From: UBA5314 sp039679855
GTDB lineage: Bacteria; Bacillota; Syntrophomonadia; Syntrophomonadales; Syntrophomonadaceae
DNA length: 18,812 nucleotides
Assembly: GCA_039679855.1 (NCBI GenBank)
Contig: JBDKUE010000214.1
Location: forward strand, 1-18,812
Reading direction: 5' to 3'
Shown: piece after piece, positions 1 through 7,410 of the stretch
Position numbering within the stretch: the first letter of the stretch is position 1
How the letters are laid out: each line of letters starts with the position of its first letter
The notes under the pieces: model-generated
Told to the model about the DNA's origin: nothing
Seen by the model: only the letters and a program-made list of their open reading frames with translations
The model's database searches: none
Position numbers and translations under genes: made by a program

Positions 1-954
1 CCCGCCCAGAGAGGCATAAGCTCCGGTGTCCAGGACAATGCGGCAACTTAAGGCATGAAGGCTGCCGTCCTGCCTACAGCCCAGGCTATAATGCAGATGA
101 GCCGGGTGTCTTTTGGAGGTAGTTAAAAAGCTCTGTTCTCGGCTGTTCCACATCTTTACCGGCCGGCCCGATGAATAGAGCGCAGCCAGGCCCTGCAGGC
201 CCTGCACTGTAATCCCGTCTTTGCCGCCAAATCCCCCACCCAGATAGGGAGCCTTGATCCTTATTTGGTCTGCCGGCAGGCCCAGAGCGTGGGCCAGTTC
301 CAGGCGATCGCGAAAAGGGGTCTGGGTGGAAACCACCATTTCCAGGACTCCAGACTCATTAAGCCAGGCCGCTCCCGTCTCGGTTTCCAGATAAGCATGT
401 TCCTGGGCAGGCAAATGAAACTCGCCTTCAACAACAAAAGCGCATTCCTCCAGGGCTAGCGCCCCTTTTCCCCGCTCTATAGCGCCGCTCAGAAGAAGGT
501 TCTTGTCCGCCCGGTTCTCGTGCAGAACCGGCGCATCAGGCAGCAAGGCCTGTTCGGGGTCAAAAACCGGCGGCAGTGGCTGGTATTCCACCTTGATGGT
601 GTCGGCCGCCTGCTCTAGCAGCTCGCGGCTTTCAGCCATAATTAAGGCTACCGGGTCTCCTTTATGACAGACTTTATAATCGGCCAAAATTGGTTGATCG
701 CTTTCCGGCACTCCCACCCGGTTGGTTCCTTTAACATCCTGGTGGGTTAGAACGGCCTGAACACCGGGAATCAGGAGGGCGGCGGAAACATCAATACCCT
801 TGACCAGCGCATGGGCGTAGTCAGAAGTCTTGACCCCGGCCCACAATATGCTCTCGGGGTAGCAATCAGCCGCATATTTTTCAGTGCCGCAAATCTTGCC
901 GCGGCCGTCGGCCCGGTGTAAAGGTGTCCCTATTGCTGCAGCCGGTTCTTTCAT
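1..954 (-). CDS. Xanthine dehydrogenase/aldehyde oxidase family molybdenum-binding subunit (3' part missing)
   Basis: This is the N-terminal 318 residues of a molybdopterin-binding hydroxylase large subunit; the rest lies beyond the left edge. The start ATG (952-954) is preceded by AAGGAG with about 13 nt spacing. The aldehyde oxidase/xanthine dehydrogenase a/b hammerhead domain covers roughly residues 15-125. The first molybdopterin-binding region follows, with the family motif LGGGFGGKDG at about 238-247, QEHAYLE at about 184-190 and DTGAYASLGG at the edge. The enzyme class hydroxylates purines or other N-heterocycles or aldehydes in the cytoplasm, with FAD and 2Fe-2S partner subunits that are not in this window. 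The substrate cannot be told because the C-terminal catalytic Glu region is absent. It lies 58 bp downstream of the GNAT gene on the same strand with no clear terminator, so read-through from the upstream cassette is possible. Confidence 0.9.
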   Translation of the reverse strand, partial: MKEPAAAIGTPLHRADGRGKICGTEKYAADCYPESILWAGVKTSDYAHALVKGIDVSAALLIPGVQAVLTHQDVKGTNRVGVPESDQPILADYKVCHKGDPVALIMAESRELLEQAADTIKVEYQPLPPVFDPEQALLPDAPVLHENRADKNLLLSGAIERGKGALALEECAFVVEGEFHLPAQEHAYLETETGAAWLNESGVLEMVVSTQTPFRDRLELAHALGLPADQIRIKAPYLGGGFGGKDGITVQGLQGLAALYSSGRPVKMWNSREQSFLTTSKRHPAHLHYSLGCRQDGSLHALSCRIVLDTGAYASLGG

Positions 955-1012
955 TCTGCTATTTTCACTCCTTTTCCGGTATAGCCGGCTCTGTTCCAGT
1001 TTAATATAAAGA

Positions 1013-2038
1013 TTATTGGACTTTACCCTGGATGACAGTTTTATAGTCATCCTCTATTATAGCCAGTATCCTTTGGGCCCCTTCCGAATGAAGCTTGATA
1101 TGTGCCAAACCAGGTGGATTGATGGTTTTCTGCATAAGCATGCCATCCGTATCAAACCAGCGCGGTAGAATGCCCCCTAAATAGTATTGGTGCCTGCGCA
1201 ATATATCAACGGCGGCGCCGCTGACCGGTGAAGCCAGGTTTAGGAACACCTGAAGTATGCAGGCATCCTTATTCATCGCCTCTTTTTCCTGTTGCAGGAG
1301 ATAACTTTCAAAATCACCGCCCAGCTCCATGATGGTAAAGCGAGCCACTCCAGCGCCCTCGATTATTTCGTTTAAACCACTGGTAGGGGTATCGGGCAGG
1401 CTGGCCCGGGCCGGTAGAAAAGTATGCCCGAACTCATATACTGAATAAAGGTAGCGTAAGCTGTCCTCATAAACCTCCGGCAGGTAAACGGTTTGCGGCC
1501 TGGTCTTATAGGTCTTGAACATAAGCAGGGTTGACACCCGGCCCTGGCTGCTCTGTTCTTTTTCATAAGAAGCTGCCGGCATCAAATCTATTTCAATACC
1601 GGTATCATACCAGCCCAGTTGGGCTTCAGCCTTTTGCACGAAAACATGGTTGCATACCGCTTCTCCCCATAACTGCTCCGTCATTTGCGGATATACTTCC
1701 CGGTTTAAATAAATCATACAACGCTTGACGATTCCCAGATTGCGAAACTGGGGCAGAACTATACCCTGCCCTTCTTCATAAAGCGCAGGATTGCTCAGAC
1801 ACGATCTATATGTGGCCACCTGCCCTATTACCCGGCCCTCTCCGGAGCGGCAGATTATACGGATCATATCTCCGCTTTCCTGCTGCCTTATAATATCCTG
1901 GGCATCATATACCGCTTTGACCGGATATTCATCACCATACACGCCTTTATACAAATCAACCACACCCGGGGCGTCTTCCGGCTGCATCATACGGATTTCT
2001 AGAGGCAGGTCCTCGTTACGTTTTTTTTCATCAGTCAT
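1013..2038 (-). CDS. GNAT-type acetyltransferase with a second C-terminal domain (paralog 2)
   Basis: This 341-aa protein begins with a GNAT fold at about residues 14-155. The acetyl-CoA loop region reads LPQFRNLGI (95-103), matching the R-x-x-G-x pattern of GNAT motif A. A second domain of about 150 residues follows and ends in the conserved run YLGGILPRWFDTDGMLMQKT (286-305). The ATG follows GGGGGGAAATT, a usable Shine-Dalgarno site. It is a close tandem paralog of the gene ending at 2080: over gene residues 260-310, 39 of 51 positions are identical by my count. The gap between them is 41 bp and the strand is the same, so they are probably one operon. The acetyl acceptor is unknown. The C-terminal domain also recurs in the HATPase-fusion protein upstream (4236-5534), which argues that all three act in one process. 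Confidence 0.85.
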   Translation of the reverse strand: MTDEKKRNEDLPLEIRMMQPEDAPGVVDLYKGVYGDEYPVKAVYDAQDIIRQQESGDMIRIICRSGEGRVIGQVATYRSCLSNPALYEEGQGIVLPQFRNLGIVKRCMIYLNREVYPQMTEQLWGEAVCNHVFVQKAEAQLGWYDTGIEIDLMPAASYEKEQSSQGRVSTLLMFKTYKTRPQTVYLPEVYEDSLRYLYSVYEFGHTFLPARASLPDTPTSGLNEIIEGAGVARFTIMELGGDFESYLLQQEKEAMNKDACILQVFLNLASPVSGAAVDILRRHQYYLGGILPRWFDTDGMLMQKTINPPGLAHIKLHSEGAQRILAIIEDDYKTVIQGKVQ

Positions 2039-2079
2039 AATTTCCCCCCGACAGTTTGTTTATGATCTATTTGGCTGTT

Positions 2080-3096
2080 CTATTTACTTATTGCCCTGTA
2101 ATCACTTTCGATGATCTCCAGTATCCTTTGAGCTCGTTCCGAATAAAGCTGAACGTTCCCAAATCCAGGCGGATTCATAGTTTTCTGCATGAACATACCA
2201 TCCGTTTCAAACCAGCGTGGAAGCACTCCCCCCAGGAAATAGCGATGCCTGCGCAATACGTCAATGGCAGCGGCACAAGCCGGTGAGGCCAGGTTGAGAT
2301 ATACCTGCAATATGCAGGCATCCTTACCCAAAGCCTCTTTTTCCTGTTGTAAAAGATATTTTTCAAAATCACTGCCCAGTTCCGTAATAGAGAAACGAGC
2401 CACTTTTGCGCCTTCGAATATTTGATACAAGCCATGGGTGGGGGTACTGGACAGGGAAGCCCGCGCCGGGAGAAATGTATGCCCAAAATCACGTACTGAA
2501 TATAGATAGCGTAAGCTATCCTCATAAATCTCCGGCAGGTAGACGGTTTGCGGCTTGTCTTTATAAATTTTAAACAAATATATGGTAGATACCCGGCCCT
2601 GACTGCTCTGTTCTTTCTGATAGGTAGCAGTCGGCATTAAATCTATTTCTATGCCGGTTTCATGCCACCCGGTTTCAAGTTTGTTTTTTTGGACTAAAAC
2701 ATGGTTGGTACCTGCTTCCCCCCAGGCCAACTCCAGCCTTCGAGAATAGACTTCACTGTCGGCATAGGTCATCAGGCGCGTCATTATGCCGCGGCTGCGA
2801 AACTGAGGAAGAATTAAACCCTGGCTTTCTTCATAAAGCGCAGGATTACTTATACAGGTATGGTTGTGGGCGGCCAAATGTCCTACTACCTGGCCTTCAC
2901 TGGTACAGCAGACTATTCTGATTGACTCTCCAATTTCCAGCTGTTTTTTAATTTCTTCCACATCATATACTGACTTGACCGGATATTTATCACCATATAC
3001 GCTTTTATACAATTCAACTACCCCGGAAGCATCTTTTGTCTTCATCATACGAATCTCCAGATTAGGAGCCTCTGTACAGTTTTTTCCTTCTCCCAT
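2080..3096 (-). CDS. GNAT-type acetyltransferase with a second C-terminal domain (paralog 1)
   Basis: This 338-aa protein has the same architecture as the next gene downstream: an N-terminal GNAT domain with the acetyl-CoA loop LPQFRSRGIMTRLM, then a C-terminal domain ending in FLGGVLPRWFETDGMFMQKT. The ATG is preceded by a strong GAGGAGG site 9 nt upstream, better than that of its paralog, so it may be translated more. It starts 33 bp after the aminotransferase stop. A family-level inference is transfer of an acyl group from acyl-CoA to an amine. The acceptor is unknown, and the pairing with an aminotransferase that makes or consumes an amino compound is suggestive only. The length of 338 aa is about twice a single GNAT domain, consistent with a tandem or divergent two-domain arrangement. 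Confidence 0.85.
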   Translation of the reverse strand: MGEGKNCTEAPNLEIRMMKTKDASGVVELYKSVYGDKYPVKSVYDVEEIKKQLEIGESIRIVCCTSEGQVVGHLAAHNHTCISNPALYEESQGLILPQFRSRGIMTRLMTYADSEVYSRRLELAWGEAGTNHVLVQKNKLETGWHETGIEIDLMPTATYQKEQSSQGRVSTIYLFKIYKDKPQTVYLPEIYEDSLRYLYSVRDFGHTFLPARASLSSTPTHGLYQIFEGAKVARFSITELGSDFEKYLLQQEKEALGKDACILQVYLNLASPACAAAIDVLRRHRYFLGGVLPRWFETDGMFMQKTMNPPGFGNVQLYSERAQRILEIIESDYRAISK

Positions 3097-3129
3097 AATT
3101 AGAAACCTCCTCGAAACTAAATCTCAAAA

Positions 3130-4233
3130 TCAAAGGATCTTCTTCAGCCCTTCAATAAATGCCTTCATGGCTTCATGCCGGGCTATGGTTATGCGAATAT
3201 AATTGGGAAAGCGAAAACCAGTCATAGTGCGCACCATAACCCCCTGGGCCATCAGTTTGCGATAAGCCAGGCTGTCGCTGATGGGCAGCTTTACCATTAC
3301 GAAGTTGCCTTCGTTTATCACAAACGGCAAACCCAGCTTGCTCAGTTCCTGTTTTAAATAAGCCTTCTCCTCAGCCACCAGCTGCCGGGTGCGGCTTATA
3401 TGTTCTTTATCGTCAATAGCTAGAATAGCGGCTTCCTGGGCCAGAGTATTGACTGAATAAACCACACAGGTTTTACGGATGATATTAACCACATCCAGAC
3501 TGCCCACCAAATAGCCGATCCGCAACCCGGCCAGGCCGAACATCTTGGAAAAAGTCCGGAAGACCACCAGATTGGGATAGCGTTCCAGCAGGGCAATCCC
3601 GTCCGGAAAGTCATCCTTTTCCACAAACTCACAATAGGCTTCGTCAACCACGACGATCTGCCGGCCGTCAACCCTATCCAGGAAGCAGCAAAGCTTTTCT
3701 TTGTTCCAGTAGGTGCCAGTGGGATTATTGGGATTGCAGATAAACAGGATTTTACTGCGCCGATCAATCTGTTCCAGCATGGCCTCATCATCAAAGGCAA
3801 AGTCCTTCAGAGGTACCAGCCGCGCCTCATAACCGGAGAAAACCGCCACCCACTCATAAACCGCAAAGGTTTTATCGGCGGTAATTATATTGTCACCGGC
3901 CTCACAGAAGGCATAGATGACAAAGCTGATGACTTCATTGGCCCCGTTGCCCACTAAAAACTGGTCCGGATGCAGGCCGTAGACTTCGGCCAGCTTCTCG
4001 CGCAGGTAATATGAATCCCCACTGGGATAGACAGCCGCCCGTTCAGGCGGAAAGCGGCGCAATACTTCCTGGGAAGCCTGCGGGGGCCCCAGGGGGTTTT
4101 CATTATTATTCAGGCGGTACAATGCGGAACAGCCAAACATTTTTTTCAGTTCAGGATCAGGTTTGCTGGGTATGTACGCATCAAAATTATTGATGTAAGC
4201 CGGCACCAAATGCTCAAAAGGTATAGCCATCAT
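3130..4233 (-). CDS. PLP-dependent aminotransferase, HisC-like (class I/II)
   Basis: This 367-aa, full-length fold-type I aminotransferase resembles histidinol-phosphate aminotransferases. Visible motifs are the N-terminal LNNNENPLGPP (41-51), the cofactor-binding NPNNPTG (167-173), D197 and Y200 in VVDEAY, the Schiff-base lysine K230 in TFSKMFGLAGLRIGY, R238, and the substrate carboxylate arginine region IRITIAR near the C terminus. The start overlaps the end of the upstream gene's message: only 2 bp separate the TAA from ATGATG, so translation is likely coupled; either Met could start. No other histidine genes are nearby, so a role in His synthesis is not supported. Its place between a HATPase/GNAT fusion and two GNAT genes points to a specialised amine or amino-acid substrate. 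Family certainty is high, substrate unknown. Confidence 0.9.
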   Translation of the reverse strand: MMAIPFEHLVPAYINNFDAYIPSKPDPELKKMFGCSALYRLNNNENPLGPPQASQEVLRRFPPERAAVYPSGDSYYLREKLAEVYGLHPDQFLVGNGANEVISFVIYAFCEAGDNIITADKTFAVYEWVAVFSGYEARLVPLKDFAFDDEAMLEQIDRRSKILFICNPNNPTGTYWNKEKLCCFLDRVDGRQIVVVDEAYCEFVEKDDFPDGIALLERYPNLVVFRTFSKMFGLAGLRIGYLVGSLDVVNIIRKTCVVYSVNTLAQEAAILAIDDKEHISRTRQLVAEEKAYLKQELSKLGLPFVINEGNFVMVKLPISDSLAYRKLMAQGVMVRTMTGFRFPNYIRITIARHEAMKAFIEGLKKIL

Positions 4234-4235
4234 AA

Positions 4236-5534
4236 TTACTCACCCGCCTCATACTGCCACAGCAGTAAATCTCCCCGGCCGGCATAGGGCAGGATCAGAC
4301 ATGGTTTGAATTTATGAGCCAGCAGGAATGGTACCAGTCGGGATTGCCAGGCCTCTATGAGATCCATTTCCAAAAATATATTGTAAATCTTTTCGTAAGC
4401 GAAAAGCTGCAGGTGCCGGCTCAAATTTTCGGCGAGATCCCGGCCATCCAGCAGCGGTCGCAGGGTAACCCGGTCATCATCAAAATCACTGGTAAAAACT
4501 GAATTCGGGCCAATTTGCTCCCCCATATAGTCGACTGTTTTAATGTTCCGGGGCAAGTACAGCCGCTGGTATTGGGATTGCAGATAATCCTGCAAAGCAA
4601 GATCAGTCCACACTTTAAGCCCGAGGTCTTCTCCCAGTTGACGATAGTACGCATACACTTCCCGCCTATTTCCTTCTGCACTGTAAATATTGGACTTTCC
4701 CAATAATTCGAAGTATTCCTGACTCAGCCAGGGTGTAGGATAACGGTTGATTACCCCCACCGCCTCGGAACGGCCAATTTGCTCCAGACAATATTCAATC
4801 AAGGCCTCTGCCATCCCGGGAATCGAAGCAAAGATGTAAGGTCCAAACAATTCTATGGTTTTTGTACCCGACTTCCATACTATTCCCCCCATCACTTCCT
4901 GCCGCTCGTCACCGGCCAAAGCCACCCGGTATTCGCCGGAATTTACCATATCCACAAGCTTGCCGGGATAAAGCAAAAAGGAAGGAATTAAAATGGATGA
5001 GTCAAGACTGGCGGTCAGCTGCCCGAACCTTATCACATCCCCCGTTTCAACCGGCATCAAGGCAAATTGGAAGCGTTCCCTGTCATCTATGGCAGTTTTT
5101 CCGGAAACGGACGGGTAAGTCTTTTCTTTGTAAAGCGACAGCCTGACCGCTCCACCCGGATCATCGGCCAGGTAAAGGCGGTCAACACTGCGGGCCGCTA
5201 TTAACAGGCCGATTTCCTCCAATTGATTTTCATCTTCGGGGTTTATGCGGGTGCAAAGATTAAAGGCCCGCAAATTCAAATTACGACCGGAAAATATGAA
5301 ATCCACTTGCATGTAGTAAAGACCGTTTTTACATTCCATCTTTACGTTTTCGATATTGTCGCTATGACTGCACATATAACCGTAAACTTCTTCGACTGAA
5401 AGGGTTAAAGCCAGTGCATCTTTCCTATCCATCCCAAAAACCAGGGCGGCATTCTCTATGCTTGCTTGAAGAACCGGGATCATTTCGGGAAGTAGAGGCA
5501 TCTCGAGAAGAAAATCAACTTTTTTCACCTGCAT
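4236..5534 (-). CDS. Anti-sigma-like HATPase domain fused to GNAT-like and C-terminal domains
   Basis: I chose the ATG at 5532-5534 because AAGGAGG lies 5 nt upstream; an in-frame ATG at 5582 has no such site. The product is 432 aa. Residues about 8-136 resemble the RsbW/SpoIIAB-type HATPase: LALTLSVEEV (41-50) corresponds to the N-box helix and EEIGLLIAARSVDRL (106-120) to the lid and G2 region. The usual Asn of the N-box is replaced (VEEVYGY), and no DxGxG is visible, so ATP binding may be lost. Residues about 155-300 align by pattern with the GNAT domain of the two downstream genes, but the R-x-x-G-x acetyl-CoA loop is not preserved (GPYIFASIPG). Residues about 325-432 match their C-terminal domain. 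It is the first gene of the cassette and is inferred to be a regulatory or scaffold member. Function is not established. Confidence 0.75.
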   Translation of the reverse strand: MQVKKVDFLLEMPLLPEMIPVLQASIENAALVFGMDRKDALALTLSVEEVYGYMCSHSDNIENVKMECKNGLYYMQVDFIFSGRNLNLRAFNLCTRINPEDENQLEEIGLLIAARSVDRLYLADDPGGAVRLSLYKEKTYPSVSGKTAIDDRERFQFALMPVETGDVIRFGQLTASLDSSILIPSFLLYPGKLVDMVNSGEYRVALAGDERQEVMGGIVWKSGTKTIELFGPYIFASIPGMAEALIEYCLEQIGRSEAVGVINRYPTPWLSQEYFELLGKSNIYSAEGNRREVYAYYRQLGEDLGLKVWTDLALQDYLQSQYQRLYLPRNIKTVDYMGEQIGPNSVFTSDFDDDRVTLRPLLDGRDLAENLSRHLQLFAYEKIYNIFLEMDLIEAWQSRLVPFLLAHKFKPCLILPYAGRGDLLLWQYEAGE

Positions 5535-5658
5535 TAATCCTCCTTGTTTTAACTGTCTGGCGGTTGGATTTTGTATTTGCATTGTTAATAGGAAATTTGA
5601 CCCACTTTTGAGGAATAAACCATCGTTATAGCATCACTTTCATGGATAATGTTGCTAT

Positions 5659-5676
5659 ATTGTATAGGATAACAAT
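5659..5676. promoter_or_regulatory. Inverted repeat in the divergent intergenic region
   Basis: ATTGT and ACAAT are separated by 8 bp between the HATPase-fusion gene (minus strand) and the SGNH pseudogene (plus strand). The position and spacing would suit a dimeric repressor operator. The arms are only 5 bp in an AT-rich stretch, so chance is a real possibility. No confident -35/-10 pair was found here. Confidence 0.25.
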
Positions 5677-5692
5677 TTTTATATTTATGATT

Positions 5693-6290
5693 ATGAGGAG
5701 AATGTTTTTTTCATTATATAGGTCTTATTCTAATTATCGTATTGCTCATCGTTATTCTGGAATTGGGGGCTCGGATCTATTATAAGAAACAATATTTAAT
5801 GCCTTTTCAACCCAAGAATGTGGGGGAATACCCCTTTAAGAACTGTATCGGAGAAGTCGACGCCCCGCTGATATTCAGATTCAGGAAAAACTTTAATTCA
5901 CCCAACCTTAACTTCAACCGTTTTGGGTTGCGTGGACCTGAGCCTGCACCGGATGGAGATAAGAAGCATATTCTGATATTGGGGGAATCCGATTATTTTG
6001 GAGCCAAGTTGCCTGATGAAAGAGGCCTTTGGAGCGTCCGCCTGCAGAAGATCTTATCATCCAAAGGGCATGCGGATTGGGAAGTGCTAAATGAAGGAAA
6101 TCCCGGTTACAATACGGTGCAGCACAGAGCTCTGTGGGAAAAGGAGCTAAACCATATTCAACCTGATATTCTGGTGTTGAGCATAGGTATTAATGAGGTT
6201 TTTTAGGCGTATGTGATGGGAAGCAAGTGGAAAACGGGGTTGCCCTGGCATTTTTATCTGTCTTTTAATATATTATGTTCACCAATATAA
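5693..6290 (+). pseudogene. SGNH/GDSL hydrolase pseudogene (frameshift plus nonsense)
   Basis: The reading frame from about 5697 encodes a hydrophobic anchor (HYIGLILIIVLLIVILELGA), then SGNH block I as ILGESDYFGAKL, block II as GNPGYNT and block III as LSIGINEVF. It then hits TAG at 6204-6206. The same frame continues sensibly after the TAG (AYVMGSKWKTGLPWHFYLSF) to TAA at 6288. The block V Asp-x-x-His is absent. At the 5' end, ATGs at 5693 and 5702 are out of frame with the body. Reducing the T7 run at 5705-5711 to T6 would join them and give MRRMFFHYIGL plus the membrane helix. The only in-frame start is a TTG at 5742 inside the helix with no Shine-Dalgarno site. The two lesions and missing C terminus indicate a decayed gene for a membrane-anchored SGNH esterase. 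Another frame is open from about 6270 to 6402 and may hold more remnant. Confidence 0.75.
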
Positions 6291-6434
6291 CGCAGATATA
6301 TGGTCTGGGGCTTAACATAATGAAAAGTCACCCGTATAGCCATATTGATATATGCTTCATAAATAGAGCTGAGTGCCGCTTACTATTCCCAGCCGCATGA
6401 CTAGCATATGTGGGGTCCTATAATAAAAATCCCG

Positions 6435-7181
6435 TTACCCATGGTATTTATCGTCGTTGCTTTTTAAGAGATAGTCATAACCTGATTTAATATAATCGAT
6501 TATCTTATTAGCTATGATCTCATGCCCGGCTTCATTGGGATGTATCCCATCCAGGCAAAGGAATTGAGTATAATCCGCATATTGCAGAAATGCCCCTCTA
6601 ATGTCTATACATTTAATATTACATTCTTCCGCGACTTTTTGAATTGCAGAGCTATATCTTTCCTGCCACCAATATAGTTTGGTCGCACTTCCCAGCCAAT
6701 TAAGTATACTGCCTTCAACCAGGGGGTTGTTTTTACTGATCCATTTCAAATATCTATCCGCGTTTAGCGGGGGCAGAGTCATTACTACTGAAGTTATTCG
6801 ATTGTTTTTCAGGAAATTTATTATTTCCTTAAGCTGGTTTTGGAATCCATTAAAATCCGTGTTGGGCAAATGTTCATTGCCTGGATCTAACGCCACTTCA
6901 TACCAGTTAAAATCGCAATCATTGCCTCCATATTCGATAAAAGCAATGTCTGGAGAATATTTGGGCAGATCTTTTCTGAGCTTGCTAAAACCTTTAATAA
7001 TGGTATTGCCGAATCTGGCAGTATTGTATACTACGCCATTAAGCTTTCTTTGCAAAAGGCTGATATAATTATTCTCCAAAACAATATATTTATTTTTCCT
7101 CTCATCATAAACGACGCCCTTGGATATTGAGTCTCCTGATACAATAATCTTGTAAGCGCTTCCGCTATTGTTCGCGTTCAT
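6435..7181 (-). CDS. SGNH/GDSL family hydrolase
   Basis: This 248-aa protein has all four SGNH invariant blocks: GDSISKGV with nucleophile S18, G58 in ARFGNT, N87 in YGGNDC, and the dyad D211/H214 in LDGIHPNEAGH. No signal peptide or membrane helix is visible, so a cytoplasmic esterase or deacylase is likely. The ATG follows AAGGAG with about 7 nt spacing. It converges on the SGNH pseudogene but is not a copy of it: that protein has an N-terminal anchor and a different block I (GES). No neighbour suggests a substrate. The family is confident, the substrate unknown. Confidence 0.9.
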   Translation of the reverse strand: MNANNSGSAYKIIVSGDSISKGVVYDERKNKYIVLENNYISLLQRKLNGVVYNTARFGNTIIKGFSKLRKDLPKYSPDIAFIEYGGNDCDFNWYEVALDPGNEHLPNTDFNGFQNQLKEIINFLKNNRITSVVMTLPPLNADRYLKWISKNNPLVEGSILNWLGSATKLYWWQERYSSAIQKVAEECNIKCIDIRGAFLQYADYTQFLCLDGIHPNEAGHEIIANKIIDYIKSGYDYLLKSNDDKYHG

Positions 7182-7377
7182 TGCTTTCTCCTTGAAACCG
7201 GTCTCTTCAATAAGTGCATTTCATGTCATTCTCAAAATAGTTTACATAATAAACGGCTTATTATTAATTTAAGTATATAATTTCCATAGCCATTCTGCAC
7301 TGGCTAATGGCGTCTTTTGCCATACATGATAATATCTATCCTGTAATGATCAAGCCCAGCATATGATACCATTGTGC

Positions 7378-7410
7378 AAATGAGTTAGGGGACGGTTCTT
7401 CGACTCATTT
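7378..7410. repeat. 8-bp perfect inverted repeat around a GGGGACGGTTCTT core
   Basis: AAATGAGT (7378-7385) is exactly complementary to ACTCATTT (7403-7410) across a 17-nt loop that contains GGGGACGGTTCTT. The right arm runs into the stop codon of the lipoprotein gene. It could fold as a hairpin at that gene's 3' end. There is no clear T run, so a terminator role is doubtful. The core resembles short G-rich sequences often left near REP-type or transposon ends in Bacillota; that link is from memory and unproven. Confidence 0.4.

Noticed and set aside
3130..4233. Histidine biosynthesis role for the HisC-like gene
   Set aside because: No other his genes are present and the neighbours are acetyltransferase-like; only the fold is supported.
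4236..5582. Longer start of the HATPase-fusion gene at 5582
   Set aside because: The ATG at 5534 has a perfect AAGGAGG site 5 nt upstream; the 16 extra residues have no ribosome site and lie across it.
5659..5680. Likeness of TTGTATAGGATAACAATTT to a lac-type operator
   Set aside because: The match is partial and no sugar genes or LacI-family regulator are nearby; it is treated only as a weak inverted repeat.
5742..6206. An intact 154-aa SGNH protein
   Set aside because: The only start is TTG inside a membrane helix with no Shine-Dalgarno site, the reading continues past the TAG and the Asp-His block is missing.
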